DNA of 64,000 nt from Hyphomonas beringensis (GTDB lineage Bacteria > Pseudomonadota > Alphaproteobacteria > Caulobacterales > Hyphomonadaceae). Shown here piece after piece: positions 30,395 to 42,327 of this stretch. How positions within the stretch are numbered: the stretch's first letter is position 1; each line of letters opens with the position of its first letter. A model generated the notes under the pieces. It saw only the letters and a program-made list of their open reading frames with translations, was not told the origin of the DNA and ran no database searches. A program made the translations under genes and the position numbers. The DNA lies in contig NZ_AWFF01000013.1 of NCBI RefSeq assembly GCF_000682755.1, forward strand, positions 52,784-116,783, in the 5' to 3' direction.

Positions 30395-31686
30395 TATTCG
30401 AACCTCAGCGCGCTGACCGGATCCTGACGGGATGCCCACCAGGCCGGGATGATCGAGACAAGCATCGACATGCCCAAGGCATAAAGACCTGTGCGGAGGA
30501 CTTCGCCCCAGTCCAGAATGGCTGGTAAGCCCTCCAGCCCGTAGACTTCGGCGTCAAAGACCTGCCCTGGAACGAACAGATTGATGAAGGCCTCCACAGC
30601 ACTGATATTCATGACGACGAGCACACCAATTAACATACCCAGCATCGCGCCCAGCATACCAAGCGTAGTGCCGACCAATAGGAAGACCCGCAACACGCCG
30701 CCCCGCCCCAGACCGATCGTCCTGAGAATGGCGATATCTCTTGTCTTGTTCTTCACCAGCATGACAACACCAACAATGATGTTGAGCGTGGCGATCCCCA
30801 TGATCACCATGACCAGCAGACGCACCATTGTACGCTCAACCTGCAACGCATTCAGATACCCTGCCCGCTGGCTTTTCCAGTCAAACGTGTAGAGCGCATT
30901 GCCAGTCGCCTCTGCGATAGCATCCATGGCTTCGCGAGTCTTGTTTGGATCATCCAACCTGATATCCAGCATCTGATAATGATCCTTGGACTGGAACAGG
31001 ATTTGGGCCTGCTTCATCGGCATGAAGATGTAGAGCCTGTCGAGTTCTACGCTACCTGTCTTGAATATATCCCCGACCGTATAGGACTTACTGCGCGGCG
31101 TAGAGCCCATAGGGCCCGCATTGGTCTGCGAGGTGATAATCTCGACCTTGTCGCCCGGTTTGACGCCAAGCCCCTCCCGTCCTGCCGCAAGAAAAGCCCC
31201 CATCATGATGACATCGCCGCCATTGCGGCCTTCCCCAAAACCGGCCTCAATAGCCGCCTTGCCGCCATCCTTGAGGAAGGGCATCGTTGCCAGATCTTCC
31301 TGACGAATTGCCCGCACAGCAGCACCGGTCTTCCGGCCATTAGCCGTAACGAGCACATATTCCTCGATATATGGAGAGACGCTCGACACGCCTTTGATCT
31401 TGCTGATTGCATCGGCAATCTGCTCGGCTTCTTCTTCCGTATAGGACGCAACAACCCCATAGACATGCGGCTGACCACCCAGAAGCGCATCCAGCAAGGT
31501 GGCGCGAAAGCCGCTCATGATGGACATGGTGATGATCAGCGCAGCAACGGCGAAGAAAATCCCAACAAAGGAAATGATTGAGATCAGGCTGGCTCCGCCA
31601 TGCTCACGCTTTGCGCGCAGATAGCGCCACGCCAGAGTGCGCTCCAGCTTGCCAAAGGGCGCTGCGGCGGAAGGCAATTCACTCAT
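30394..31686 (-). CDS. lolC: Lipoprotein-releasing system transmembrane protein (LolC/LolE)
   Basis: Membrane subunit of the lipoprotein exporter. The 430-residue protein has one N-terminal membrane segment (about 34-60), a large periplasmic domain (60-285) and three C-terminal segments of the FtsX/MacB type. The start [27 protein letters not shown] is typical. Only one such gene is present, so the exporter is probably the LolFD type with a homodimer, as known in alphaproteobacteria; lolF could therefore be a better name. Overlaps lolD and proS. Confidence 0.9.
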   Translation of the reverse strand: MSELPSAAAPFGKLERTLAWRYLRAKREHGGASLISIISFVGIFFAVAALIITMSIMSGFRATLLDALLGGQPHVYGVVASYTEEEAEQIADAISKIKGVSSVSPYIEEYVLVTANGRKTGAAVRAIRQEDLATMPFLKDGGKAAIEAGFGEGRNGGDVIMMGAFLAAGREGLGVKPGDKVEIITSQTNAGPMGSTPRSKSYTVGDIFKTGSVELDRLYIFMPMKQAQILFQSKDHYQMLDIRLDDPNKTREAMDAIAEATGNALYTFDWKSQRAGYLNALQVERTMVRLLVMVIMGIATLNIIVGVVMLVKNKTRDIAILRTIGLGRGGVLRVFLLVGTTLGMLGAMLGMLIGVLVVMNISAVEAFINLFVPGQVFDAEVYGLEGLPAILDWGEVLRTGLYALGMSMLVSIIPAWWASRQDPVSALRFE

Positions 31687-33002
31687 GATGGGCGCACCAT
31701 GGCCAGAGCATCCGCAACGGACAATTCTGATTTCTCGCCAGTCTTGCGGTTCTTCACCTCAACAACGCCATTTGCGATACCCCGCGGACCAATCACGATC
31801 TGCCAGGGCAAACCGATGACGTCCATTCTCGCGAATTTCGCGCCTGCGCGGTCTTCCGTGTCGTCATAAAGCGTATCGATGCCAGCATCGGTCAGCGCCG
31901 CATAAGCCTGGTTGCAGGCATTATCGCAAGCCTCATCGCCAACGCGCATATTGATCAGGCCGACATGGAAGGGTGCCACTGCCTCAGGCCACACGATGCC
32001 ATTTTCATCATGACAGGCTTCAATGATGCCGCCGACGAGACGGGACACGCCAATGCCATAGCTGCCCATTTCCACAGGCACCATTTGTCCATCTGGCCCT
32101 TGTACCAAGGCATTCATGGGCTCGGAATATTTGGTCCCGAAATAGAAGATATGGCCCACTTCGATGCCGCGCGCCGACACCTGCCGCTCTTCCGGCAGTT
32201 CGGCAAAGGCCGCTTCGTCATGCATCTCATCCGTCGCAGCATAATGCTGTGTGCGCTTCTCGACCTCAGCGGTCAGGTCTGCATCGAAATCGAGATCCGC
32301 GCCTGGCGCAGGCATTTCCAGCAGGGCCTTGTCGCAGAAGACAGCGCTTTCGCCCGTATCGGCCAGGATGATGAACTCGTGGCTCAGATCTCCACCAATA
32401 GGGCCTGTGTCTGCCCGCATAGGGACAGCCGTCAGGCCCATACGCTCAAACGCGTTCAGATACGCACAGAACATACGGTTATATGAGCGGCGCGCATCTT
32501 CCGGGGTAAGATCGAAGGAATAGCCATCCTTCATGAGGAATTCGCGGCCACGCATCACACCGAAGCGCGGACGGATCTCGTCACGAAATTTCCATTGCTG
32601 ATGATAGAGGTTCAGCGGCAACTGCTTGTAGCTTTTGACATAGCTGCGAAACACATCGGTCACGAGCTCTTCATTGGTTGGGCCGTACAGCATCTCGCGA
32701 TCATGACGATCCGTAATGCGCAGCATCTCCTTGCCATAAGCCTCATAGCGGCCGGACTCTTTCCAGAGGTCCGCCTGCTGCAGCGTTGGCATCAGGATTT
32801 CGATAGCACCGGCCCGGTTCAGCTCTTCCCGAACGATCTGCTCGATCTTCTTCAGAACATTCAGGCCCAGTGGCAACCATGTATAGATGCCTGCCCCGTT
32901 CTGGCGGACCATTCCCGTGCGCAGCATCAGTTGGTGGGAGGCAATCGCCGCATCTGACGGCGCTTCCTTTGAAACGGGAAGGAAATACTTCGAAAGACGC
33001 AT
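31683..33002 (-). CDS. proS: Prolyl-tRNA synthetase, short bacterial form
   Basis: Class II aminoacyl-tRNA synthetase charging tRNA-Pro. Motifs are visible: motif 1 around [16 protein letters not shown], motif 2 in [20 protein letters not shown], and the C-terminal anticodon domain. At 439 residues it lacks the roughly 180-residue editing insertion of the E. coli enzyme, as is usual for alphaproteobacteria. Start at 33002 was chosen because GGAG precedes it at a good distance; an in-frame start seven codons upstream has less support. It overlaps the lolC start by four bases. Confidence 0.96.
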   Translation of the reverse strand: MRLSKYFLPVSKEAPSDAAIASHQLMLRTGMVRQNGAGIYTWLPLGLNVLKKIEQIVREELNRAGAIEILMPTLQQADLWKESGRYEAYGKEMLRITDRHDREMLYGPTNEELVTDVFRSYVKSYKQLPLNLYHQQWKFRDEIRPRFGVMRGREFLMKDGYSFDLTPEDARRSYNRMFCAYLNAFERMGLTAVPMRADTGPIGGDLSHEFIILADTGESAVFCDKALLEMPAPGADLDFDADLTAEVEKRTQHYAATDEMHDEAAFAELPEERQVSARGIEVGHIFYFGTKYSEPMNALVQGPDGQMVPVEMGSYGIGVSRLVGGIIEACHDENGIVWPEAVAPFHVGLINMRVGDEACDNACNQAYAALTDAGIDTLYDDTEDRAGAKFARMDVIGLPWQIVIGPRGIANGVVEVKNRKTGEKSELSVADALAMVRPS

Positions 33003-33053
33003 GGAATCTCCGTGATCGCGCACTGAATGTGGCCCACCTAGCCGCAGCTGCGC

Positions 33054-33287
33054 CTATTGCGCAAGAAGGCGTGGCACGACCACAGCTGCGATTGCTGTCA
33101 GGACGACCGCGCCGACTGAAGCCCATAATACTTTTTTCATGAGCATGGGATGCTTGGGGGCTGCCTCTTCAGTGCCTGGAATAGTGGAATCATCTTCCCA
33201 CTGTCCCCGCACACCGATCGGCAACGCCACAAAAAAGCAGAGCCACCAGCAAATCGTAAAAACGACAAGGGCGCTTGTGATGGTCAT
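33054..33287 (-). CDS. DUF1467 family small membrane protein
   Basis: A 77-residue protein with two hydrophobic segments (about 3-25 and 52-74) and a short soluble link containing the GVRGQWEDD element seen in DUF1467 members. Function is unknown. It overlaps the epimerase stop by one base (TGATG) and is followed by proS after about 50 bases. The same neighbours are found in many alphaproteobacteria, so a conserved accessory role is likely. Confidence 0.85.
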   Translation of the reverse strand: MTITSALVVFTICWWLCFFVALPIGVRGQWEDDSTIPGTEEAAPKHPMLMKKVLWASVGAVVLTAIAAVVVPRLLAQ

Positions 33288-33715
33288 CAGTGATGTCCCT
33301 CAGGTGTTTCCATCAGTTCGATCAAGACACCGTTAGAATTCTTCGGATGTACGAAGATAATGAGCGTTCCGTGTGCGCCGATACGCGGCTTACCCAAAAC
33401 AGTCGCCCCGCGCTTGCCCATTTCCTCAACAGCCTGATGGACGTCATCCACTTCAAAACAAACGTGATGCTGCCCACCCTTGGGGTTCTTCTGAATAAAA
33501 TTATGGATTGGCGAGTCTTCGTTCAGAGGTTCGATAAGTTCGATCTGGCTGTTTGGCAAATTCACGAAGCACACCTTCACACCCTGCTCCGGCATATCGA
33601 AGGGCGTGGTGATATCTGTTGCGCCATAAAGCGTTCGGTAGGTTTCACATGCCTCTTCAAGATCCGGCACAGCAACGCCGACATGGTTCAAGGGACCGAT
33701 TTTGAATTCAGACAT
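33287..33715 (-). CDS. mce: Methylmalonyl-CoA epimerase
   Basis: Interconverts (R)- and (S)-methylmalonyl-CoA in propionate and odd-chain degradation. A vicinal-oxygen-chelate fold of 142 residues; the metal ligands are expected in LNHVGVAV, GGQHHVCFEVDD and LIELME. The ATG at 33715 has GGAG nine bases upstream; a TTG three codons earlier is less likely. Its mutase partner is not in this window. It lies between RNase J and the DUF1467 gene. Confidence 0.92.
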   Translation of the reverse strand: MSEFKIGPLNHVGVAVPDLEEACETYRTLYGATDITTPFDMPEQGVKVCFVNLPNSQIELIEPLNEDSPIHNFIQKNPKGGQHHVCFEVDDVHQAVEEMGKRGATVLGKPRIGAHGTLIIFVHPKNSNGVLIELMETPEGHH

Positions 33716-33720
33716 GGTGA

Positions 33721-35406
33721 TCAACTCCGTAATACAATCACTTCAATAATGGGCCGATGCCCAAAAGCTGCAAGGCATGCCTTGCGGATGGCGCGGCCAA
33801 TCGCGCGCTCGACACTTTCATCGTCCGAGCGATCCCGGCGCTTCATCTTGTTGATGGCGTCCTCAGCGGCGATCTCCAGAGGCTCTACGCTCTCATCCGC
33901 CAGACGACCGTCCCCCTCGGACAGACCCTTGGTCACAATGATCGGGCCATCAAGAATCTGTCCATCATCATCAAGTGTGAGAGAGGCAAAGACGATGCCG
34001 CCCCAAGACAGTTTCCGACGCTCATCAATGCCTTGAGCACCTTCCGGGACCAGCTTGTTGCCATCCAGATAGAGGCGCCCTGCCGGCACGAGATCTATAA
34101 TTTCTGCATCGCCGGGCGCCAGGCGGACAAGGCTGCCATTGCGCGGCGCAATCGCTTCAGGAACCTGTAGTGACTTCGCGAAAGTCGCATGCTCCATGAT
34201 GTGGCGCCTCTCGCCATGTACTGGCACGGCAATGCGCGGACGTACCCATTGATACATACGCTTCAGCTCATCCCGGCAGGGATGGCCGGATACGTGGATC
34301 TTCTCGGGCACCATGCGCGGTGTGATCACTCTGACGCCCTGGTCCGCAAGAGAGTTCTGAAGCTGGAAGATGCCCTTCTCATTTCCCGGGATAAGCCGGG
34401 AGGAGAAGATCACCGTGTCCCCCTGATGCAAGGAAATGTTACGATGGTCGCCGCGGGCAATACGCGTCAGGGCGGCCCGTGGCTCCCCTTGGCTACCCGT
34501 GCACAGGTAAAGAATATGCTCTGCCGGAATGTGAGCCGCATCAGCCTCGTCCACGAATTCAAGCGTGGGAGGCAAGATTCCGACGGCCTTCGCGGCATCC
34601 GTAATGCGGTGCATGCTGCGGCCGACCAGGCAGACAGCGCGGCCAGCAAGCTCAGCTGCCTCGATGACAGACTTTACGCGCGCGACATTGGACGCGAACG
34701 TCGTCACCGCTACAGCCTGACGCTGGCTGGCGATCAGTTGGATCAGCCCATCTCGTACGGATTCTTCTGAACCGGACTCCCCCTCTTCAAAAACATTCGT
34801 GGAGTCGCAGACCATGGCGAGAACACCTTCGTCGCCGAGCGCCGTCAGGGCCTTGATATCGGTCTTCGAGCCAATCTGCGGCGACGGGTCGATTTTCCAG
34901 TCCCCTGTGTGCAGGATGATCCCGGCCGGCGTACGGATGGCCAGGGCATTCGGCTCAGGAATGGAGTGTGTCAGCGTCACATAGGTCACCTCAAAGGGGC
35001 CTGCCTTGACTGTGCCACCCAGAGCAACCGGCTTGAGAACGGACGTATCTACGCCCCTCTCTTCCATTTTGGTGCGCACCAGTTCCGCGGTGAAAGGGGT
35101 TGCGTAGATCTGCGCCTTTGTCTGCAGTCGCGGATACAGAAGACCGACGGCACCTATGTGGTCTTCGTGCGCGTGCGTCAGGAAGATCGCCTCAATCTTC
35201 TCACCTACCAGAAAAGAAGGATCTGAGCAGATCAGATCAATGCCTGGCGTATCCAGCGAACCGAATGTCACGCCAAGATCCGCAAGAATCCATTTGCGAT
35301 CATGCGCAGGGCCGTAGCCATAGGCATTGAGGTTCATGCCTATCTCTTCGCACCCACCTATTGGCAGGAAGACCAGTTCGTTTGCGATGTCTTCTGTGTC
35401 TGCCAT
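33721..35406 (-). CDS. rnj: Ribonuclease J
   Basis: Metallo-beta-lactamase/beta-CASP nuclease with endonuclease and 5'-3' exonuclease activity, used in rRNA and mRNA processing. The metal motif HAHEDH is at residues 78-83, with further motifs at HTGDWK and VPVHGERRHIMEHA; the C-terminal domain follows. The frame continues upstream to a TTG at 35415, but ATG 35406 is the better start (561 residues). It overlaps neither coaX nor mce closely: coaX ends at 35412. This position next to coaX is typical of alphaproteobacteria. Confidence 0.95.
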   Translation of the reverse strand: MADTEDIANELVFLPIGGCEEIGMNLNAYGYGPAHDRKWILADLGVTFGSLDTPGIDLICSDPSFLVGEKIEAIFLTHAHEDHIGAVGLLYPRLQTKAQIYATPFTAELVRTKMEERGVDTSVLKPVALGGTVKAGPFEVTYVTLTHSIPEPNALAIRTPAGIILHTGDWKIDPSPQIGSKTDIKALTALGDEGVLAMVCDSTNVFEEGESGSEESVRDGLIQLIASQRQAVAVTTFASNVARVKSVIEAAELAGRAVCLVGRSMHRITDAAKAVGILPPTLEFVDEADAAHIPAEHILYLCTGSQGEPRAALTRIARGDHRNISLHQGDTVIFSSRLIPGNEKGIFQLQNSLADQGVRVITPRMVPEKIHVSGHPCRDELKRMYQWVRPRIAVPVHGERRHIMEHATFAKSLQVPEAIAPRNGSLVRLAPGDAEIIDLVPAGRLYLDGNKLVPEGAQGIDERRKLSWGGIVFASLTLDDDGQILDGPIIVTKGLSEGDGRLADESVEPLEIAAEDAINKMKRRDRSDDESVERAIGRAIRKACLAAFGHRPIIEVIVLRS

Positions 35407-35411
35407 AAATC

Positions 35412-36179
35412 TCAACTGTTCAGGTGATAAATTTCCAGGAGGCCGCGGATAGTAATATCTTGATCATAATGATCTATAGTTTCGCTGGCGCCTTCAAAGA
35501 GGGAGGCAACACCTCCCGTGGCGACAACCTGCATGGGTTTTCCATATTCGGCCTTGATGCGACGGACGATCCCATCAATCAAATCAATATACCCCCAGAA
35601 CACACCTGACTGCATGGCACTTACAGTATCCTGGCCAATAACATGCTGAGGACGCTGAATGGCAATCCGTGGCAACTGGGCGGCGGCGTCATGCAAAGCA
35701 CGTACGGAGAGGTTGATACCGGGCGAAATAATACCGCCTTCAAAGCCGCCATCTTCTGAGACCACATCAAATGTGGTTGCCGTGCCGCTGTCGATCACGA
35801 TCAGATTCCCCGGATAGCTGACATGGGCCCCAAGTGCGCTGACAATCCGGTCAGCGCCGACCTGTTCCGGCCGGTGAATGCGAACTTCGACACCTGTCTT
35901 GAGATGAGGATCGCCAATAAACATAGGCTCAATTTCTAAATAGCGACGCGCCAGATTCCGGAAGTTGAACTGTGCTTGCGGCACAACAGTGGAAATCACG
36001 CAGCCTTTGATCTGGTGCAGATCGACCTTGTACATGTCGGCAAGACGCCACAACCACGCGGCATGATCGTCTGCGGTTTTTGTCGCGTCCGTTGCGCTGC
36101 GCCACTGATTGATCCAGTTTTCACCGTCGTGAATACCAAACACCGTATTGGTGTTACCAACGTCGATCGCCAACAGCAT
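35412..36179 (-). CDS. coaX: Type III pantothenate kinase
   Basis: First step of coenzyme A synthesis. The ASKHA-fold phosphate motif is DVGNTNT at residues 6-12 and the second is [13 protein letters not shown]; the [11 protein letters not shown] stretch is also conserved. At 255 residues it has the family length. Type III enzymes are insensitive to CoA feedback. It lies four bases downstream of birA and six bases upstream of the RNase J gene. Confidence 0.96.
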   Translation of the reverse strand: MLLAIDVGNTNTVFGIHDGENWINQWRSATDATKTADDHAAWLWRLADMYKVDLHQIKGCVISTVVPQAQFNFRNLARRYLEIEPMFIGDPHLKTGVEVRIHRPEQVGADRIVSALGAHVSYPGNLIVIDSGTATTFDVVSEDGGFEGGIISPGINLSVRALHDAAAQLPRIAIQRPQHVIGQDTVSAMQSGVFWGYIDLIDGIVRRIKAEYGKPMQVVATGGVASLFEGASETIDHYDQDITIRGLLEIYHLNS

Positions 36180-36183
36180 AAGC

Positions 36184-36921
36184 CTATGTCCTTCCTATCA
36201 GGGAGACATCCCCCGCCCTTATCATCTGCCGTTCCCCATTGGGCAATCGCAGAATAAGGGCGCCATCTGGAGCCATATCCTCGAAAACGCCCTCGACGGG
36301 GCTATCTGAGACCGTGACCCGAACGGTCTCTCCCAGACCTTCCGCCACCTTCAACCAGTCTTCGCGAAGGGGCTCAAAGCTTTGTCTTGCCTGTTCCAGA
36401 CGACGCGCAAAAGTTTCTCTCAGTACGGAGAGCGCGTCTTCGGCGCTGATGAGCGTATCGCCCCTCAGATCATGAATGCAGGTGGTCGCCTGACTCGTAC
36501 CTTCCGGACACTCGGCAATGTTGATGCCTATGCCGGCGACAACCCAGAAATCCTGTCCCTGCCCGCCTGTCTCAATCAGAATGCCGGAAAGCTTTGCCTG
36601 ATTGACGCGCGCATCATTCGGCCATTTCAGTTTAACCGGAGCCCCTGGCGCTATGATGGCAGCCATGTCCGACACAGCCAACGCGGTCGCAAAGGGCAGA
36701 CGCGCTGCGATAGATATGCCGCCAGGCTCTCTGAAGAACGCACTGGAAAACAGGTTCCCGGAAGACGACAGCCAGGGGCGCTGCAAACGTCCCCGGCCTG
36801 CGGTCTGAGATTCAGCGACCAGCCAGCAGTTCTCGATGTGGCCAGCCTTGGCACGGCGCTGGGCTTCCGTGTTCGTGCTGTCTATGACGCCCAAATGATA
36901 TACGGGCCAGTCGAGTCTCAA
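36184..36921 (-). CDS. birA: Biotin-acetyl-CoA-carboxylase ligase without DNA-binding domain
   Basis: Attaches biotin to biotin-dependent carboxylases. The biotin-AMP loop GRGRLQRPW and [17 protein letters not shown] are present and the C-terminal SH3-like domain follows, but the N-terminal helix-turn-helix of E. coli BirA is missing, so it should not be a repressor. No ATG is available near the N-terminus. I chose TTG 36921, whose codon overlaps the nuoN stop (TTGA), giving 245 residues starting [11 protein letters not shown]; a TTG at 36954 is the alternative. Translational coupling to nuoN is likely. Confidence 0.88.
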   Translation of the reverse strand: MRLDWPVYHLGVIDSTNTEAQRRAKAGHIENCWLVAESQTAGRGRLQRPWLSSSGNLFSSAFFREPGGISIAARLPFATALAVSDMAAIIAPGAPVKLKWPNDARVNQAKLSGILIETGGQGQDFWVVAGIGINIAECPEGTSQATTCIHDLRGDTLISAEDALSVLRETFARRLEQARQSFEPLREDWLKVAEGLGETVRVTVSDSPVEGVFEDMAPDGALILRLPNGERQMIRAGDVSLIGRT

Positions 36922-38345
36922 ATCGGCAGACCCGCAGCAGCGTTCCCGGCCCAACCTGACAGCTGGTAGATGAACACCAGGAAGACCACACCCGTCAGCA
37001 CAGCCGAGGCGATGACCGTAAAGGTAACGGACCCATCAATTGCTTCGAACTTCTCTGTCGGCTCATCAAACCACATGATCTTGATCAGACGCAGATAGTA
37101 GCCAAGCGACACAACGGATGCGAGCACCAGGATAACGGCCAGTGGCAACAGTCCGGCATCCAGACCCGCATTCAGTACTTCCCACTTCCCGAAGAAGCCA
37201 CCGAAGGGTGGCAGACCGGCCATGGAGAAAATCAGGACAGACAGGGCAATCGCCAGCCAAGGGCGCTTGCGCATAAGACCGCCCAGTTCGTTGACACCTT
37301 CAACCATTCCGCCTCTGCGCCGCATGGACAGCACACCGGCAAATAGGCCGAGCGAAGCAATGACATACAAGGTCATGAAGACAAGCAGAGGCCCCGCGCC
37401 GAATTCCTGCCCGGCAGCGACAGCCACAAGCGCATACCCGATATTGGCAATCGAGGAATAGCCGAGCAGTCGCTTGATGTTGGTTTGCGTCAGCGCGCCA
37501 AGGGACCCAATGATCATGGACAGAGCTGCGATGATCGACAGGATCAGCTGCCATTGCTCAATGACGCCACCAAATACTGTGTACATCACATTCGCGAACA
37601 CAACCATGGAAGCCATCTTCGGAGCGGTCGCAAAGAAGGCGGCAACCGGTGTCGGGGAGCCTTCATACACATCCGGTGTCCAGACATGCATCGGCGCTGC
37701 GGAGACTTTGAATGCCAGACCGACGATCATGAGGACCATGCCGAACATCATTCCGACCGAAGGTTCGGCGGCGGCAATCGCCACATATTCGGTCGATCCC
37801 GCAAAGCCATAGACCAGCGACGCGCCATAGAGCAGCATTCCGGACGCCAGCGAACCAAGAACAAAATACTTCAGGCCGGCCTCGGAAGAACGGATCGAGT
37901 CGCGGTGGAATGCGGCCATCACGTAGGATGACAAGCTGAGGGTCTCAACGCCCATATAGAGAGTCATCAAATCAGCCGCAGACAGCATCATTCCGATGCC
38001 GAGGCTGGCGAAGATCGTCAGCAGGGCATACTCATAGCGAATTGTGTTGTGGCGCTTCAGGAAGCCTTCGGACATTAGCAGCGTAACTCCGCCGATCGCA
38101 TAGCTCACAAACTTGGCGAAGTTCACAAAGGTATTCGTGCGCACCAGGCCATTGAAGGCTTCTCCGCCCTGATAGTTCATCAGAGAGAATGCCGCAGCCG
38201 CGAATAGGACGAGCGCACCGAACTTGAAGGCAAGCGCGTTGAACTTGTCTTTCAGAACGGCGCCCAAAAGCACGCCGATCAGAGCAGTTGCTGCGAGCCA
38301 GAGTTCAGGCCCGATTGCAAGGATCATGGCAGTGTAATCCAGCAT
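36918..38345 (-). CDS. nuoN: NADH-quinone oxidoreductase subunit N
   Basis: Antiporter-like membrane subunit of complex I. 475 residues, about 14 hydrophobic segments, with the conserved lysine-containing segments (for example [20 protein letters not shown], with P-x-W-x-PD) and [14 protein letters not shown]. Last nuo gene; the next gene birA overlaps its stop. It lies six bases after nuoM. Confidence 0.96.
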   Translation of the reverse strand: MLDYTAMILAIGPELWLAATALIGVLLGAVLKDKFNALAFKFGALVLFAAAAFSLMNYQGGEAFNGLVRTNTFVNFAKFVSYAIGGVTLLMSEGFLKRHNTIRYEYALLTIFASLGIGMMLSAADLMTLYMGVETLSLSSYVMAAFHRDSIRSSEAGLKYFVLGSLASGMLLYGASLVYGFAGSTEYVAIAAAEPSVGMMFGMVLMIVGLAFKVSAAPMHVWTPDVYEGSPTPVAAFFATAPKMASMVVFANVMYTVFGGVIEQWQLILSIIAALSMIIGSLGALTQTNIKRLLGYSSIANIGYALVAVAAGQEFGAGPLLVFMTLYVIASLGLFAGVLSMRRRGGMVEGVNELGGLMRKRPWLAIALSVLIFSMAGLPPFGGFFGKWEVLNAGLDAGLLPLAVILVLASVVSLGYYLRLIKIMWFDEPTEKFEAIDGSVTFTVIASAVLTGVVFLVFIYQLSGWAGNAAAGLPI

Positions 38346-38351
38346 GAGAGG

Positions 38352-39851
38352 TCAGCCTCCTGCCATCAGGTTCAGCACGCGCAGCGCCGAGCCTTCAGTA
38401 ATGTTGAAAATGAGATTGGGTGCGACGCCGAACAGAATGGTCAGCAGGGCCAATGGCACGATGCAGATCAATTCGATCCGGTTCATATCCTTGATCGCGT
38501 TCAGCTTGGGATTCGTGATCTGGCCAAACACCGTGCGACGATACAGGGTCAGCATGTAAACGGCAGAGAAGATCACCCCAAGCGCGGCGCCAAAGGCAGC
38601 CCATGAAGAGGCCTGGTAGCCGCCGACCATGGTAAGGATCTCACCGATAAAGCCTGATGTGCCCGGGAGACCGACATTGGCCATGGTGAACAGCATGAAC
38701 AGCGATGCATAAATCGGCATACGGTGCACAAGACCGCCATATGCGGATATCTCACGTGTGTGCATACGGTCGTAAACAACGCCCACGATCAGGAACAGCG
38801 CTCCAGATATGATACCGTGGCTGAGCATCTGGAAGATTGCGCCCTGCACACCGGCTTCGTTGAACGAGAAGACACCCAACGTGACAAACCCCATGTGCGC
38901 GACAGACGAATACGCAATCAGCTTTTTCATGTCTGTCTGACGCCAGGCAACGAGCGAGGTGTAGACAATCGCCACGACGGCCAGCGCGAACATGACCGGT
39001 TGAAACAGATGGCTCGCATCCGGGAACATCGGCAGCGAGAAGCGCAGGAAGCCATAGCCGCCCATCTTCAGCAGAACACCGGCCAGCACGACAGAGCCCG
39101 CAGTCGGAGCCTGAACGTGCGCATCCGGAAGCCATGTATGCACCGGCCACATCGGCAGCTTGACCGCAAAGGACGCCATGAAGGCAAGCCACAGCCAGGT
39201 CTGCGCACTGCGTGCGAACTCGTAGTTCTCAAGAACCTCAAAGTCCGAGCTGCCTGCAGCCTGGTACATATAGACCACGGCAACCAGCATGAAGAGAGAG
39301 CCAATCAGCGTGTAAAGGAAGAATTTGAACGCCGCATAGATCTTGTCCGGACCACCCCAGATCCCGATGATCAGGAACATCGGGATAAGGCCAGCCTCGA
39401 AGAAGATGTAGAAGAGCACCAGATCCAGCGAGGTAAACACGCCGATCATGAAAGTCTCAAGCACAAGGAATGCGACAACATATTCTGTGACGCGCTTGTT
39501 GATCGAGTTCCAACTGGCCAGAAGGCAGATCGGCGTCAGGAAGGTCGTCAGCAAGACCAGCGCTATGGACAGACCGTCCACGCCCATCTTGTAGCTGATG
39601 TTCTGATACCAGCGATATTGCTCAACCAGCTGATAGCCTGGCTCTGCCGGATTGTAATAGGCAAACGCAGCCAGTGAGACCAGGAAGGTCGCCCCTGAGA
39701 TAATCAGGCCCGCCATGAGGGCCGTGCGCCCTTCAGAGCCCGCCTGCGTCTCATCCCGGCTGCCCGCCGTTGCCGCACGCACGATCATGATGATCAACGC
39801 CCCTGCCAGCGGCAGGAATGTCATCGCCGAGAGAATGGGAAAACCGCCCAT
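38352..39851 (-). CDS. nuoM: NADH-quinone oxidoreductase subunit M
   Basis: Antiporter-like membrane subunit of complex I, 499 residues, with the family motifs [19 protein letters not shown] and [18 protein letters not shown]. An early [10 protein letters not shown] segment and the glutamate-bearing helix ([13 protein letters not shown]) fit the proton channel. Its ATG overlaps the nuoL stop by one base (TGATG). Confidence 0.97.
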   Translation of the reverse strand: MGGFPILSAMTFLPLAGALIIMIVRAATAGSRDETQAGSEGRTALMAGLIISGATFLVSLAAFAYYNPAEPGYQLVEQYRWYQNISYKMGVDGLSIALVLLTTFLTPICLLASWNSINKRVTEYVVAFLVLETFMIGVFTSLDLVLFYIFFEAGLIPMFLIIGIWGGPDKIYAAFKFFLYTLIGSLFMLVAVVYMYQAAGSSDFEVLENYEFARSAQTWLWLAFMASFAVKLPMWPVHTWLPDAHVQAPTAGSVVLAGVLLKMGGYGFLRFSLPMFPDASHLFQPVMFALAVVAIVYTSLVAWRQTDMKKLIAYSSVAHMGFVTLGVFSFNEAGVQGAIFQMLSHGIISGALFLIVGVVYDRMHTREISAYGGLVHRMPIYASLFMLFTMANVGLPGTSGFIGEILTMVGGYQASSWAAFGAALGVIFSAVYMLTLYRRTVFGQITNPKLNAIKDMNRIELICIVPLALLTILFGVAPNLIFNITEGSALRVLNLMAGG

Positions 39852-42010
39852 CAGTTAACTCCTCCAGCGCGCAGCCACATAATTCCACCGAATACGAGTG
39901 CAGCGCCGATAATCACAAATGCGTAGTGGTACAGATAGCCGGTATGCATCTTGGACAGACGCTTGGCGGCGCCTTGCGTGACATGCGTCACCCCATCAGG
40001 CCCAAGGCCGTCGATGATCTTCTTGTCTGCTTTCCAGAAGAGATTGCCGAGCAAGGCCGATCCGCGGATCAGTGTCGCCTGGTAGATCTCATCGAAGTAC
40101 CATTTGTTGTAGAACAATGAGTAGAGCGGCCCGCCACTATCGGCGATGCGCTTACCGACACCGCGATTGAAGTAGTAGGTAAAGGTCGCAATCAGGAAGC
40201 CCGCGATGGTGACGACCAGCGGCGCATAGATCACCCATTCCGGCACATCGTGACGATTGTGCAGAACGTGGTTCGCAGCTGAGCGATAAATCGCACCTGC
40301 CCAGAAGGTCTCATTATTGTGACCAACGAAGGCATTGTAGAAATACAGGCCTGCAAACATCGCGCCGAGGCTGAGCAGTGCGAGCGGAATAAGCATGACC
40401 ATAGGAGATTCATGTGGGTCGCCATGGTGACCATGATCGTGATGATCATCCGCAGCCAGATGGTCGTCAGCATGAGAGTCTGCTTCATCGTGCACGTCAT
40501 CATGATGAGCCTTCGATGCCATCGGGCCGTGGAAGGTCATATAGATAAGCCGCCAAGAGTAGAAGCTTGTCAGGAAGGCCGCGATGATGCCGAACCAGAA
40601 GGCCACTTGGCCAAACATGACCTTGGCAGCACCGCCCGCGAATGCACTCTCCAGGATAGCATCTTTTGAGAAGAAGCCGGAAAAGCCGATCTGTGTATGC
40701 GGAATGCCCAGACCGATGATGGCAATTGTACCAATCATCATGGCCGCATAGGTGAGCGGCATGTACTTCGCCAGACCGCCCATTTTGCGCATATCCTGCT
40801 CATGATGCATGCCGTGGATAACGGAGCCCGCACCAAGGAACAGTAGAGCCTTAAAGAAGGCGTGCGTGAACAAGTGGAACATGGCCGCTTCATAAGCGCC
40901 AACGCCTGCGGCAAAGAACATATAGCCGAGCTGGGAACAGGTAGAGTAGGCGATCACGCGCTTGATATCGTTCTGCGCCATGCCGACTGTCGCAGCATAG
41001 AGTGCCGTCACAGCGCCAACGATCGTGATCATGCCCGCGGCATAGAGCGTATATTGGTAGATCGGCGACAGTAGACAGACCAGGTAGACACCGGCCGTAA
41101 CCATGGTTGCAGCGTGGATAAGTGCGGACACAGGCGTCGGGCCTTCCATGGCGTCCGGCAACCAGACATGCAGAAAGAACTGCGCAGACTTACCCATTGC
41201 GCCGATGAACAGCAGCACGCCGATAACTTCGAGTGCATTCAGATCCCAGTGCAGGAAAGAGATGGTCAGCTCGCGCACCGGGAAAGCTTCTGTGAAGCCA
41301 ACTGGTACAACAGCCGTATTCTGGCGCACCGCGTCCAGAACCGGTCCAAATTCAACTGACCGGAAGACGTAGAAGACGGCCATGATGCCCAGCGCGAGGC
41401 CGAAGTCGCCAACACGGTTGGTGACGAAAGCCTTGATGGAGGCATCGTTCGGCGCCTTGTTCTGATACCAGAAGCCGATGAGCAGATAGGAAGCAAGGCC
41501 CACACCTTCCCAGCCGAAGAAGAGCTGGATGAAGTTATCCGCTGTCACCAGCATCAGCATCATGAAGGTAAAGAGCGACAGATAGCTGAAGAAGCGCGCC
41601 TTGTGCGGCTCTTCACTCATATAGCCCCAGGAATAGAGGTGAACGAGGCCGGACACGCCCGTGATCACCGCCATCATAACAATGGAGAGCGTGTCGACGC
41701 GGATCGCCCAATTTGCCTGGAACTCACCTACATGAATCCACGGCATCAGCGTAATGATGTGTTGCTTCAGCTCGCTTGCGGAAGACATGGCAACAAGGCT
41801 GGCATGGTGCTCCTCAGCGCCTGCTGCGTGACCGCCAAGACCGGCAACGTAAGCGAACAACTGGAACAGTGACAGCGCACCTGCTGACAGGACAACCGCC
41901 GTCGTCAGCGTCATGACGAGCTTATCGCCAATGAATTTGTGGACCAGCCCCGTAAGAGCGATCAGCCCAGGCGCGAGAACGATATACAGAATAAGGAAAT
42001 CAGGTAGCAT
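39851..42010 (-). CDS. nuoL: NADH-quinone oxidoreductase subunit L
   Basis: Largest antiporter-like subunit of complex I; its C-terminal lateral helix couples the membrane arm. 719 residues, with [36 protein letters not shown] and [16 protein letters not shown] as family motifs. Odd point: residues 497-536 form a His/Asp-rich soluble segment (11 His and 10 Asp in 40 residues) after the core antiporter region, making the protein longer than the E. coli subunit. Starts four bases after the nuoK stop. Confidence 0.97.
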   Translation of the reverse strand: MLPDFLILYIVLAPGLIALTGLVHKFIGDKLVMTLTTAVVLSAGALSLFQLFAYVAGLGGHAAGAEEHHASLVAMSSASELKQHIITLMPWIHVGEFQANWAIRVDTLSIVMMAVITGVSGLVHLYSWGYMSEEPHKARFFSYLSLFTFMMLMLVTADNFIQLFFGWEGVGLASYLLIGFWYQNKAPNDASIKAFVTNRVGDFGLALGIMAVFYVFRSVEFGPVLDAVRQNTAVVPVGFTEAFPVRELTISFLHWDLNALEVIGVLLFIGAMGKSAQFFLHVWLPDAMEGPTPVSALIHAATMVTAGVYLVCLLSPIYQYTLYAAGMITIVGAVTALYAATVGMAQNDIKRVIAYSTCSQLGYMFFAAGVGAYEAAMFHLFTHAFFKALLFLGAGSVIHGMHHEQDMRKMGGLAKYMPLTYAAMMIGTIAIIGLGIPHTQIGFSGFFSKDAILESAFAGGAAKVMFGQVAFWFGIIAAFLTSFYSWRLIYMTFHGPMASKAHHDDVHDEADSHADDHLAADDHHDHGHHGDPHESPMVMLIPLALLSLGAMFAGLYFYNAFVGHNNETFWAGAIYRSAANHVLHNRHDVPEWVIYAPLVVTIAGFLIATFTYYFNRGVGKRIADSGGPLYSLFYNKWYFDEIYQATLIRGSALLGNLFWKADKKIIDGLGPDGVTHVTQGAAKRLSKMHTGYLYHYAFVIIGAALVFGGIMWLRAGGVN

Positions 42011-42014
42011 CCAT

Positions 42015-42323
42015 CTATCCCTTCATCAGGTCGACACTCTCAACAGAGATGTCGCCGCGATTGCGGAAATAGACGACCAGAACGGCAAGCCCGACGGCCG
42101 CTTCAGCAGCAGCCACCGTCAGCACCAGCATCGCGAAGATCTGACCTGTAATCGTTCCGGTAAAGACCGAGAATGCGACGAGGTTCAGGTTCACAGAAAG
42201 CAGGATCAACTCGATCGCCATGAGAATGACGATGATGTTCTTGCGGTTCACGAATATGCCGACAACCCCGATCGTGAACAGGGCCGCAGACACGGCAAGA
42301 TAGTGGGAAAGCCCAAGGTCCAT
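42015..42323 (-). CDS. nuoK: NADH-quinone oxidoreductase subunit K
   Basis: Small membrane subunit (102 residues, three membrane segments) carrying the conserved glutamates of the E-channel, visible in [16 protein letters not shown] and [13 protein letters not shown]. Placed between nuoJ and nuoL as in all nuo operons; start four bases after nuoJ. Confidence 0.97.
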   Translation of the reverse strand: MDLGLSHYLAVSAALFTIGVVGIFVNRKNIIVILMAIELILLSVNLNLVAFSVFTGTITGQIFAMLVLTVAAAEAAVGLAVLVVYFRNRGDISVESVDLMKG

Positions 42324-42327
42324 TGTC

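Noticed and set aside
38724..39677. 317-residue frame antisense to nuoM
   Set aside because: Shadow frame rich in Arg, Gln and His with no domain, inside a clear membrane subunit gene.
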